From Candidatus Pacebacteria bacterium CG_4_9_14_0_2_um_filter_40_15 (GTDB taxonomy: Bacteria > Patescibacteriota > Microgenomatia > UBA1400 > PJMF01): a stretch of 50,868 nt of DNA. Of the stretch, positions 35,950 to 44,110 are shown in pieces (the stretch's first letter is position 1; each line of letters begins with the position of its first letter). The DNA lies in assembly GCA_002788675.1 (NCBI GenBank), contig PFRS01000005.1, forward strand, positions 263,767 to 314,634, read 5' to 3'. A program made the position numbers and the translations under genes. Under the pieces are notes generated by a model. That model had not been told where the DNA came from and ran no database searches. It saw only the letters and a program-made list of their open reading frames with translations.

Positions 35950-38535
35950 CTATACTTTTGCCTTTTTCGGAAGCAAGTGTGTGAAGAAGATATACTTTAT
36001 CACTTCTATTACCAGCGTTACTAGTATTGAAGTGACACCTACAATAATCCAATGAATACTTTGAAGAGGAACAAATGAGAAGAATGACTGGAAAGGATCT
36101 AGATATATTGGAAGAACTGTCGCTAAACCTGAAACAACTACTGCTAAAACTAACCACTTGTTTGTAAACAGCGACTCCTTCCAAACACTCATCGTCACCG
36201 TTCTACATGAAAAAACGTACACAAGCGAATCAATCGCAAGAAGAGCGAAAGAAAGTGTTCGTGCCAAATCAATACCATACCGAGGCAAACTCCAACTAAA
36301 TATTGCAAGCGTTGAAAGACCTGTAATCAAGGAAATGACAGTTATGAGCACCCGCAACTCCAGATTAACAACATGTTCTGACGGGTCAATGGGTGGCTCT
36401 GAGAGTAAATTTTTCTCTTTGGGATCAACGGTAAGAGCTAAATTAGGAAACACATCATTAACAATATTTATCCACAATACTTGAGCTGCAGTAATAGCTA
36501 GCGGCAAACCCATCAGTAAACTTCCCATAATAAGGATAACTTCACTAAAGGTATCACTCAGTAAAAATAAGAGTATTTTCCGTAAATTCGCGAAAATCCC
36601 TCTTCCTTCTTCAACGGCAGCAAGAATGGTTGCAAAATTGGAGTCGAGCAGCACAATGTCGGCAGATTCACGAGCAATATCACTTGCATCACCAACAACA
36701 AGCCCAATCTCTGCTGCCGCGATAGCTGGAGCGTCGTTTACTCCATCGCCCATCATGGCAACAACTTCACCCCGAGCTTGCAGAGCTTTAACAATACGCA
36801 ACTTCTGAGAAGGCTTTGTTCGAGCAAAGAGTTGAATGTTCTGCACCTGACTGAGTAAGCTAGCATCGGAAACAGCTTCAAGTTCCTGGCCACTAATAAC
36901 CTTATTCTCATCAACATCCATACCAAGTTCTTTCATCACTGCAAGAGCTGTTTCTGTATAGTCACCAGTAATAACAGTAACAGATATACCTGCCGAAGCT
37001 GCTTGCTGCAGTGCAGCTTTAACACTTTTTCTAACAGGATCAGTAAACCCCATCAATCCCAGCCATCTAAATTTTGAACGAAGCACTTTTCCTTCTGCGA
37101 GTTGCTTAAATACTTTTTTTGCATCCTCCACAGAAGCGCATTTTCTATATGCCAACGCAATAATTCGGCGACCTTTTTTTGCCCAAAGTCGTACATCTTT
37201 GAGTGAATCTTTTGCTGCAACGTCTGAAAGTGTTGTGTGTTTTATGATAGTTTCAGGTGCACCAACCATGAAAATCTCTGAACTAACTCGCACAGCTAAA
37301 AAACGTCGTTCGCTTGAAAATGGAATGCGCTCGTCGACTTTCTCCTCTTCCTGTAAAACCGATGGTGCCTTTACCTTTGAAGCATGCTTCCGAGCAAATG
37401 ATTCTGCCCATTTCCATCGGGCAAATTCGAGAGGATCACGTAGTTCATTTGCCAAAATTGAAGTTTTATATGCCAAGAGATCATCGGTAAATGCAGTGTC
37501 TGTAACTTCAAGTTTTCCTAGCGTAAGCGTACCAGTTTTATCTACACATACTCGGGTTACAGTTCCTAGTGTTTCAGTAGCTACCAAATTACGAACTAAT
37601 GCTTTACGTTGTAAAATTCTATGCATACCAATTGCAAGTATGGCAGTCAAGGCTACAATCAAGCCTTCTGGGATGGCAGATACAGCCAGTGCGACTGAAA
37701 TAATAAACATTTCAGAGAAACTCTGTCCAGAAACAATCCCTAAAATAAAAATAGTTACAGATAAAATGACCACTGTCAAGGTGATAAGTCTAGCTAAATC
37801 TTCAATTCTTTTTTCTAAAGGTGTTTTTTTCTGTGTTTGTTCATCAATGGTACGAGCAATGTGCCCCATCTCAGTCTGCATACCAATAGCTGTTACCACC
37901 ATGCTCCCTAAGCCAGAAACAACAACAGTTCCTAGAAAAACTTTTGCACCTTGTTCTGTCTTCGAAACATTCTTCAGATGCGAAATTAGTTCAGATACAT
38001 CGCTTATTTTATTCTTTGAAATAAAGGCTGACTTGGCAACAGGAACACTTTCTCCTGTTAATACAGCTTCATTAATTACAAGTTCAGATGCATCAACAAG
38101 AATACCATCAGCGGGAACTTTGTCACCTTCATAGAGTAGCACAACATCACCAATAACTATTGTAGTTGAGTCGATTCTTATTTTTTTACCATTTCTGAAT
38201 ACCCATGCTTGTTCTGAAACGACATTCTTTATTGCTTGCATTGATTTGAATGCTTTGCGTTCTTGATAAAAACCGAGTATGGCATTCAAAAAAACTGCCC
38301 CAAGAATTACTAAGGTGTCATTTACTTCTCCAAGGACCGCAGTAATTAGGGATGCTATCAGCAAGACAAGGGTGAGTGGACTTTTAAATTGAGCCAAAAA
38401 AAAGTAAATATCAGAGGGAATAGGTTTACTTGCAATGGAATTATCTGGTCCTTCAGCTTGAGCCTTATCAACTGCTTGCGTTGTTAAACCACTCACAACA
38501 AAGTCCTCAAAAAAAGATTGGGCAGTCCGGTGCAT
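35950..38535 (-). CDS. P-type cation-transporting ATPase (type II, calcium-pump-like)
   Basis: An 861-residue pump with the full P-type plan: an N-terminal cation ATPase segment, actuator loop LTGES (VLTGESVPVAK), phosphorylation site DKTGTLTLG, hinge MGDGVNDAPAI and ten hydrophobic helices. Helix 4 has SAIPEGL, as in SERCA-type pumps. Helix 6 has NIVNDVFPNLAL, where SERCA has NLVTDGLPATAL, so the calcium-site Asp is kept. Calcium or a related divalent or monovalent cation is the likely substrate. It starts 12 nt after the oxidoreductase beta gene, with GAGAGG before the ATG, so it appears to belong to the same operon. Confidence 0.92.
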   Translation of the reverse strand: MHRTAQSFFEDFVVSGLTTQAVDKAQAEGPDNSIASKPIPSDIYFFLAQFKSPLTLVLLIASLITAVLGEVNDTLVILGAVFLNAILGFYQERKAFKSMQAIKNVVSEQAWVFRNGKKIRIDSTTIVIGDVVLLYEGDKVPADGILVDASELVINEAVLTGESVPVAKSAFISKNKISDVSELISHLKNVSKTEQGAKVFLGTVVVSGLGSMVVTAIGMQTEMGHIARTIDEQTQKKTPLEKRIEDLARLITLTVVILSVTIFILGIVSGQSFSEMFIISVALAVSAIPEGLIVALTAILAIGMHRILQRKALVRNLVATETLGTVTRVCVDKTGTLTLGKLEVTDTAFTDDLLAYKTSILANELRDPLEFARWKWAESFARKHASKVKAPSVLQEEEKVDERIPFSSERRFLAVRVSSEIFMVGAPETIIKHTTLSDVAAKDSLKDVRLWAKKGRRIIALAYRKCASVEDAKKVFKQLAEGKVLRSKFRWLGLMGFTDPVRKSVKAALQQAASAGISVTVITGDYTETALAVMKELGMDVDENKVISGQELEAVSDASLLSQVQNIQLFARTKPSQKLRIVKALQARGEVVAMMGDGVNDAPAIAAAEIGLVVGDASDIARESADIVLLDSNFATILAAVEEGRGIFANLRKILLFLLSDTFSEVILIMGSLLMGLPLAITAAQVLWINIVNDVFPNLALTVDPKEKNLLSEPPIDPSEHVVNLELRVLITVISLITGLSTLAIFSWSLPRYGIDLARTLSFALLAIDSLVYVFSCRTVTMSVWKESLFTNKWLVLAVVVSGLATVLPIYLDPFQSFFSFVPLQSIHWIIVGVTSILVTLVIEVIKYIFFTHLLPKKAKV

Positions 38536-38547
38536 GTAAGAGCCTCT

Positions 38548-39438
38548 CTACCTCATTCTAGAAGTAAATTGTGTAATATCGTAGTGTGAAACTTCATTAA
38601 TAAGCTCAGTTTGCGCATCTTTTCTGACCATATCTCTCGACATAAAAGGAACACTATTTGGGTCTTGGTAAATAATACCCGTGGCAATTTTCTCATTCAC
38701 GTCATCAGATACAGCTAGTGCAGCAGCTCGATTACTCACATCATGGTCAGTATCATTCACGTTATACACTCGTTTTTGATACCATTCATGTGGAGTAGCT
38801 TTGTTGTAGGTTGGACAGTTCTGCAAAACTTCAACAAAGGCAAAACCTTTGTGTTTAATTGCTGCTTGAAACACTCGGTTCATACCCAAAATATCTCCTG
38901 AAAAGATGCGAGCGGTAAAGGTTGCTCCCAATGCAAGTGCAAATCTTTGTGGATGTATTGGAGTTGAAGACACACCATCTGGGGATGAATTCATTGGCAC
39001 ATCTTCACGGGTTGTTGCTGACGCTTGGCCTTTTGTTAAACCATAATTTTCATTATTATGACAAATAAAAGTCATATCAAAGTTTGCGCGTATTGAATGG
39101 ACAAAGTGATTTACTCCTTCACCAAAAGTTGCCCCATCACCAGCTTCAGCTACAACTGTTAGCTGTGTATTTGCACAAGAAATACCAGCTGCTAAAGGTA
39201 AAATTCTGCCATGCAATCCATGAAATCGATAGCCATCAATTTTATCTGAACCATTTCCATTACAGCCAATATCAAAACATAACATTGCTTGATGCGGCGT
39301 AATCCCATTGGCAACGAGAGCTTGTTTCAGAGCAACTTGAATGCCAAAATTACCACATCCTGGGCACCAAGTAAGCGCATTTGGTGAAGCGTATTCTGCC
39401 AAAGAAACTGTTTTTGTTGTGCATGTGTTACATGACAT
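38548..39438 (-). CDS. 2-oxoacid:ferredoxin oxidoreductase, beta subunit
   Basis: A 296-residue TPP-binding subunit. The start at 39438 is preferred to the longer ORF because GGAGG lies directly upstream and the family N-terminus (LAEYASPNALTWCPGCGNFG) follows. CPGCG supplies cluster ligands. The TPP/Mg motif is GDGATFGEGVNH to NNENYGLTKGQ. Together with the alpha chain it would oxidise a 2-oxoacid with CoA and reduce ferredoxin. The two-subunit KorAB-like architecture is found in 2-oxoglutarate and broad-specificity enzymes. The alpha stop codon is 1 nt upstream, so the two are tightly coupled. Confidence 0.92.
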   Translation of the reverse strand: MSCNTCTTKTVSLAEYASPNALTWCPGCGNFGIQVALKQALVANGITPHQAMLCFDIGCNGNGSDKIDGYRFHGLHGRILPLAAGISCANTQLTVVAEAGDGATFGEGVNHFVHSIRANFDMTFICHNNENYGLTKGQASATTREDVPMNSSPDGVSSTPIHPQRFALALGATFTARIFSGDILGMNRVFQAAIKHKGFAFVEVLQNCPTYNKATPHEWYQKRVYNVNDTDHDVSNRAAALAVSDDVNEKIATGIIYQDPNSVPFMSRDMVRKDAQTELINEVSHYDITQFTSRMR

Positions 39439-39439
39439 A

Positions 39440-41191
39440 TTACGCCTCCTCTCCTGAAATATATGAAAGAATTTCGGTGATATAGAATGGTCTACCGTCA
39501 TTTTTTAGTAAAATATCATTTGGCTCATACCCAGATTCCATACGGATCAATTTAGCCAATTGACCAGTGCCATTATTTTCAACAAACACAACTTTTTGTG
39601 CCGTGTTGGCAAGCTGTTGTAATCGATCAGTCTTGAGTGGGAACATATATTCATAATGAAGATACGAAAGCTTTTTAGTACCACCAGTTTTTTGATACTG
39701 AATCAGCGCATCGGTTACTGCCAACTTAGCACTGCCCCAGCCAACAAATAAGATATCGCAGGTCTCTTCACCTATCAGTTGTGGTTCTGGGAAAACTGCC
39801 TTGATTGCAGTCTGTTTTCGCATGCGCTTTTCAAAAATTTCTTTTGCTGGACCAGCATCTTCAGTAAGTGAACCATCACCTAGATGCTCATCACTATTTG
39901 CATCAAATGTTGGCGCGCACTGTCCAGGCAGCCAACGAAGTGACACGCCACTTTCTGTTGATGCATATCTATCCATTTTTTGCAGTGAATCAAGCTTATC
40001 TTCACTAACGAGGCCGCGCTTAATTTCTATATTTTCAGGCAGGTCTTTAAGTTGAAAATGTGATTCGGCAATCTGTTTTTCTGTAAGAAGAATAACTGGC
40101 ACCTGATACTCTTCAGCTAAATTATGAGCTACTTGAGTGAGAGTGTATGCAGATGCGGGATCACTTGCTGCTAACACTACCCGAGAAAACTCACCATGTC
40201 CTGCAAATATTGCTAAGAGTAAATCACCTGAGTTGGTCCACGTTGGTAGTCCCGTTGCTGGGCCAGGTCTTTGAGCCAGCACACAGACAAAAGGAGTTTC
40301 AGTAATGCCTGCCAATGAAACTGTCTCAGACATGAGATCAAATCCACCCCCTGATGTACCACACATTGCGCGCGTACCAGCAAAAGAAGACCCAACGGTC
40401 ATTTCTGCAACAGAAATCTCGTCTTCTATTTGCTTTACAAACATCCCCGTTTCGTGAGAAATTGCAGCCAAATACCCAAGAATGGAACTCGCAGGTGTCA
40501 TTGGATATGCATAGTAGGCTCGCACACCAGCTGCAACTGCTCCGAGTGCTAAAGCTTCATTACCACTAATAATTAAATCGTCTATAATTGTTTGATCAGG
40601 TGTAAACCCTAATTCAATTGCGTGCAGTTTTTCATCTTGAAATGCTTTACCTGATTCAAGCATGGTCACATTAGGTTCAATTACATCGGGTTTTTTAGCA
40701 AAAGTTCTTTTTAGAACTTCAATAAGTGGTTCAAAAGCTAGTCCGAGCAATTGCCATAGAACACCAAGTAAGAAGGTGTTCACCATAAGTGGGTGACCTC
40801 CAGCCTCTTTTACTAACTGTTGAGCGGGTACAAAGACAACTTTGAGTTCTTTTTCAGCAATATACTGCTGTTGGGCATCAGATAGCTGTAAACCAATAAC
40901 TGAATGAATAATCGTCCCACCTTGTGCAACTGAATTGTAGTACGCATTAAAGGCACCCACACTTAAAACAAGTAAAATGTCACATTGAGCGGAAGAAGAA
41001 ACTAGAGGTGCATCAGAAAAATCAATTTGAAAGGAAGCAAACCCACCCTTAATAAGAGAAGGATACTCTCTATATCCGAAACTATGCAGTCCCGTTTCCT
41101 TGATGGCTTTTGAGATAGTCTCACCAACTGAATTGATACCCTGTCCAGAAGCACCAGACACTTTTACAACAAAGCGGTTTTGTATATGCAT
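39440..41191 (-). CDS. 2-oxoacid:ferredoxin oxidoreductase, fused gamma-alpha subunit
   Basis: A 583-residue subunit. Residues ~1-180 are the gamma domain (VKVSGASGQGINSVGETIS, EYPSLIKGGFASFQI). Residues ~205-430 are the pyrimidine-binding alpha domain (GNEALALGAVAAGVRAYYAYPMTPAS, MCGTSGGGFDLMSE). The C-terminal part is domain II. This is the Kor-type gamma-alpha fusion. The substrate (pyruvate, 2-oxoglutarate or another 2-oxoacid) cannot be fixed from sequence. A TTGTCA-17-TAGAGT promoter ends 9 nt before the ATG. It lies downstream of the acyl-CoA synthetase, which could use its product. Confidence 0.92.
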   Translation of the reverse strand: MHIQNRFVVKVSGASGQGINSVGETISKAIKETGLHSFGYREYPSLIKGGFASFQIDFSDAPLVSSSAQCDILLVLSVGAFNAYYNSVAQGGTIIHSVIGLQLSDAQQQYIAEKELKVVFVPAQQLVKEAGGHPLMVNTFLLGVLWQLLGLAFEPLIEVLKRTFAKKPDVIEPNVTMLESGKAFQDEKLHAIELGFTPDQTIIDDLIISGNEALALGAVAAGVRAYYAYPMTPASSILGYLAAISHETGMFVKQIEDEISVAEMTVGSSFAGTRAMCGTSGGGFDLMSETVSLAGITETPFVCVLAQRPGPATGLPTWTNSGDLLLAIFAGHGEFSRVVLAASDPASAYTLTQVAHNLAEEYQVPVILLTEKQIAESHFQLKDLPENIEIKRGLVSEDKLDSLQKMDRYASTESGVSLRWLPGQCAPTFDANSDEHLGDGSLTEDAGPAKEIFEKRMRKQTAIKAVFPEPQLIGEETCDILFVGWGSAKLAVTDALIQYQKTGGTKKLSYLHYEYMFPLKTDRLQQLANTAQKVVFVENNGTGQLAKLIRMESGYEPNDILLKNDGRPFYITEILSYISGEEA

Positions 41192-41200
41192 GATACAGAC

Positions 41201-41229
41201 ACTCTATCAGAAAGGTCTTGAGTTGACAA
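41201..41229 (-). promoter_or_regulatory. Promoter of the oxidoreductase operon
   Basis: TTGTCA (41224-41229), a 17-nt spacer and an extended -10 TGATAGAGT (hexamer 41201-41206) lie on the minus strand. The -10 ends 9 nt before the ATG, giving at most a few bases of leader. No Shine-Dalgarno is present. Confidence 0.5.
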
Positions 41230-41230
41230 A

Positions 41231-43390
41231 CTAAAATTCGGCTAAAATTGCCTTGCCATCAACAGCGTACGCTTGATCTTTTGTAACAATAACTGGATTA
41301 ATTTCTATTTCAGCAAAAAAAGGTAAAACGGTAACTAAATCACACAACTGAGCAATCAAGTGATATAGTTTTTCTAAAGCTAGTTGCTGCCCACCTCTAT
41401 AACCTGTAAGTAACGAAAATGCTTTAGATTTTTCGACAATCTGTTTAATATCCTCACTCGTTGCGGGTAACACATGGAGATTGGTGTCAGAGATAAGTTC
41501 AACCAAAGTTCCACCAGCACCAAACATCAGGACTGTTCCAAACTGAGCGGTTCGTTTTACCCCCACGATTACTTCGACACCATGCTCTATTTGTGCCTGC
41601 ATCTGTAACTTAACATTCTTTCTTACCGCTACAGGCAACTCTGTTTTCCTGCTAATAAGCTCTTGTGATGCAGCCTCTAATTGTTTTGAACTCCGAACAT
41701 TTGTTATTACCCCACTCACTTCTGTCTTGTGAAGAAGTTCAGGAGCTGTAAGTTTAAGAACCATTGGAAACCCATGTAACTTGGCAAAGTTTTTGGCTTG
41801 ATCAAGACTTGTAACAGATGCACTCGGTGGTGTTGTAATATCCCAATCATCAAATAACTCATTTATTTTACTCACTGACAAGTACTGTTGACCTTGAATC
41901 AGCAGTTTTCTAATAGATTCTAGGTGATGTTCTCGGGTAGATGTTGCGACTGGAGTAGTTTCAAAAACCTCTTTGCGTTTTTTTGCTTGAGTCTGCCACT
42001 TTCTCCACCACCACATCTTACCTAAAGCTGCTATTGCTCGTTCTGGATAACTAAAGTAGGGAATATTATATTTACTTAAAACTGCTTCTCCTTTGCTCGC
42101 AAGGTGTCCTCCCATGAATGAACAAAAGATAGGCTTCTGGTAGCGTTGGGCAAGTCTACCAACTACGGTAGCTGTTTTTTCAATTTCAGTCATTACTTGA
42201 GGGGTCAAAATCACAACAATTGCATCGACCGTATCTGCTTCAAGCAAGAGTCTGAGTGCTTTTTCATATCTGTCTGAAAGTGCATCACCCAATACATCTA
42301 TAGGATTTAAAAAACTAGCCGCTCTTGGCAGATGTGCTTCAAGTAGTTCTTTTGTATCTGAAGACAACGTTGCCATACTTAAACCTGCCTCAACTATTGC
42401 ATCACTACTTACTACAGCTGGGCCACCCGCATTGGACAAAATGGCCACATTTTTACCTTGAGGAGCCTGACTCCAAGAAAACGCGATCGAAAGGTCAAAC
42501 ATTTCTTCAATTGATTTTGCTCGAATAACACCAGCCTGTTCAAGAGCCTGAGATAGTACAGCATCATCTCCAGCAATGGACCCCGTGTGTGACTGCATTG
42601 CTTTTTGTGCTGCCTTAGTTCTTCCTGGTTTTAAGACAAACAGAGGATTTGTCTGAGCAACTTTGCGTGCCAATTCAATAAAAGTTGTTCCATCCGTCAA
42701 TGACTCCAGGTACATACCTATTGGACTATATGATGATTCATTGAATCGTTTATTTAAGGTAGTATCTTTTGCTTGTTCCTGCAACCAATATTCAAGGAAT
42801 TCATTTTCCGAAAGTGTTGCCTTGTTACCCAAAGTAATAAAATCTTTGAACCCAAGCGAGGCATGTTCAGCCCAGTCAAAAATACTACTTGCAATAGCAC
42901 CGGACTGAGAAATAAAGTGCATATTTCCCTTATGCATCAATCCTTGACCAAATGTGGCATTTAATTTTTGACGAGTATTGACGAAACCAAGACAATTTGG
43001 ACCAAGAAGTGCAATATCATATTCATTTGCCACAGCTTGCAACTCAGCTTCACGCAGTGCGCCTTCTCGACCTGTTTCTTTGAAACCAGCTGAAATAACG
43101 ACAACAGCCTTTGTTCCCTTTTGACCAATCTCTCTGACCGCCTCAACAACAAAATCTGCAGGAATGGCTACTATGGCTAGATCTGGAATTTCCGGAATGT
43201 GAATGTAGTTTGAGTAAGCATTCAAACCGATAATCTTCGTTTCGTGAGGATTAACTGGAAAAAGTCTTCCAGAATACCCACCATCTTTGATGTTGCGGAG
43301 CACAATATTACCGAGTTTGTGACGATCAGTAGAAGCCCCTACTACAGCAATAGATCTTGGTTTAAGTAATTGTTGTATGTGTGTGTTCAT
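41231..43390 (-). CDS. ADP-forming acetyl/acyl-CoA synthetase, fused alpha-beta
   Basis: A 719-residue fusion. The N-terminal CoA-binding domain (RSIAVVGASTDRHKLGN) is followed by two ligase domains with the phospho-His motif SHTGSIAGDD. The C-terminal ATP-grasp domain begins near residue 495 (VLKLTAPELLHKTEVSGV, FGAGGTLVELI, EIEINPVIV). It converts acyl-CoA, ADP and phosphate to acid, ATP and CoA, a one-step ATP-yielding reaction of fermenters. It lies 40 nt upstream of the oxidoreductase genes, which make acyl-CoA. Its own promoter seems to lie inside the terminator loop of the upstream gene. Confidence 0.93.
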   Translation of the reverse strand: MNTHIQQLLKPRSIAVVGASTDRHKLGNIVLRNIKDGGYSGRLFPVNPHETKIIGLNAYSNYIHIPEIPDLAIVAIPADFVVEAVREIGQKGTKAVVVISAGFKETGREGALREAELQAVANEYDIALLGPNCLGFVNTRQKLNATFGQGLMHKGNMHFISQSGAIASSIFDWAEHASLGFKDFITLGNKATLSENEFLEYWLQEQAKDTTLNKRFNESSYSPIGMYLESLTDGTTFIELARKVAQTNPLFVLKPGRTKAAQKAMQSHTGSIAGDDAVLSQALEQAGVIRAKSIEEMFDLSIAFSWSQAPQGKNVAILSNAGGPAVVSSDAIVEAGLSMATLSSDTKELLEAHLPRAASFLNPIDVLGDALSDRYEKALRLLLEADTVDAIVVILTPQVMTEIEKTATVVGRLAQRYQKPIFCSFMGGHLASKGEAVLSKYNIPYFSYPERAIAALGKMWWWRKWQTQAKKRKEVFETTPVATSTREHHLESIRKLLIQGQQYLSVSKINELFDDWDITTPPSASVTSLDQAKNFAKLHGFPMVLKLTAPELLHKTEVSGVITNVRSSKQLEAASQELISRKTELPVAVRKNVKLQMQAQIEHGVEVIVGVKRTAQFGTVLMFGAGGTLVELISDTNLHVLPATSEDIKQIVEKSKAFSLLTGYRGGQQLALEKLYHLIAQLCDLVTVLPFFAEIEINPVIVTKDQAYAVDGKAILAEF

Positions 43391-43399
43391 GGGCAGAAC

Positions 43400-43443
43400 A
43401 AAAAAATGGGCTCCTTTCTACTACTCTCAGTATAAAGGAGCCC
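43400..43443 (-). terminator. Intrinsic terminator between the b5-like gene and the acyl-CoA synthetase gene
   Basis: On the minus strand, GGGCTCCTTT pairs with AAAGGAGCCC (43434-43443 with 43408-43417) and is followed by ATTTTTTT. It is 44 nt after the stop of the b5-like gene and only 10 nt before the synthetase ATG. Confidence 0.8.
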
Positions 43444-43458
43444 AAGACAAACTGTAAA
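43429..43458 (-). promoter_or_regulatory. Promoter of the acyl-CoA synthetase gene, inside the terminator
   Basis: TTTACA (43453-43458), an 18-nt spacer and TATACT (43429-43434) lie on the minus strand. Initiation about 7 nt downstream falls in the terminator loop, so such transcripts carry only the 3' arm and cannot form the hairpin. Confidence 0.45.
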
Positions 43459-43486
43459 GCTCAATACGGCTCAAAAGCAAACAGGT

Positions 43487-43930
43487 TTACTGTTCAGTTT
43501 GAACTATTCCGATCTTCATGGTTGCTAAAAAGTCTTGTGCATTTTCTGGATGTTCGCCTTTATCGTTTGGACGATTAAAAAACTTTTCTGAAATATCTGT
43601 TCCACAGCCACTAGAAATGTCACCACCACCATGTTTGCCTGACATAACAAAATCGCTTACGTTATAGACACCATCTTTCACCACAACCCAACAATCTGTT
43701 TTGGTTGAGTGCTCTGCAACTTGCGCAAGTGTGTAACTAGTCATTGATTCTTCCATCATAATGGGTTCCTCCATTGATGGAGTATTCTCCTCCATCATGC
43801 CACTTTCAATATCAGTTTGAGGTTCCATAGCTTCTTCAGATTCAATTTTAGCATCATTTGCGCCACCCAATGTGCAGCCAGCAAACACAACTCCAGCCAA
43901 AGCAACGAGTGCAATTTTTTGTAAATTCAT
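43487..43930 (-). CDS. Lipoprotein with a cytochrome b5-like heme domain
   Basis: A 147-residue precursor. The signal peptide ends in a lipobox (GVVFAGC, Cys18). A low-complexity linker rich in Met, Glu and Pro follows (residues ~25-70). The b5-like domain starts with YTLAQVAEHSTKTDCWVVVKDGVYNVSDF. The two heme-ligand positions are likely His in SGKHGGG and His in KGEHPENA. This would be an outer-face, membrane-tethered b-type heme carrier. No obvious reductase is adjacent. It has its own terminator. AAAGGT lies before the ATG. Confidence 0.85.
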   Translation of the reverse strand: MNLQKIALVALAGVVFAGCTLGGANDAKIESEEAMEPQTDIESGMMEENTPSMEEPIMMEESMTSYTLAQVAEHSTKTDCWVVVKDGVYNVSDFVMSGKHGGGDISSGCGTDISEKFFNRPNDKGEHPENAQDFLATMKIGIVQTEQ

Positions 43931-44037
43931 AGTACTACCTTTCTGCGAGACCTATTTATCTCTTACCTTTGTACTGCTGATTATCAGCTTGAAAAGTCTA
44001 ACAAACTTTACATTTACATACAACGGGAAATCCCAAA

Positions 44038-44067
44038 TGCTTTCTAAACACTATCTAACAGAAAGCA
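44038..44067. promoter_or_regulatory. Inverted repeat upstream of the LDH promoter
   Basis: A perfect 8-bp inverted repeat, TGCTTTCT and AGAAAGCA, separated by 14 bases, ends 7 nt before the LDH -35 box. It could be an operator or a weak terminator-like hairpin. No regulator gene is adjacent. Confidence 0.35.
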
Positions 44068-44074
44068 GATAATC

Positions 44075-44103
44075 TTGACAGACATTTGGCAACAGATCAC
44101 AAT
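44075..44103 (+). promoter_or_regulatory. Promoter of the LDH gene
   Basis: TTGACA (44075-44080), a 17-nt spacer and CACAAT (44098-44103) end 7 nt before the ATG at 44111. The TTG used as the start in the ORF track is the first three bases of this -35 box. Confidence 0.6.
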
Positions 44104-44110
44104 GAAGAGT

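Noticed and set aside
37199-38134. 311-residue plus-strand ORF
   Set aside because: It lies fully antisense to the P-type ATPase, is Ser/Thr-rich as expected from reverse reading of that gene, and shows no domain.
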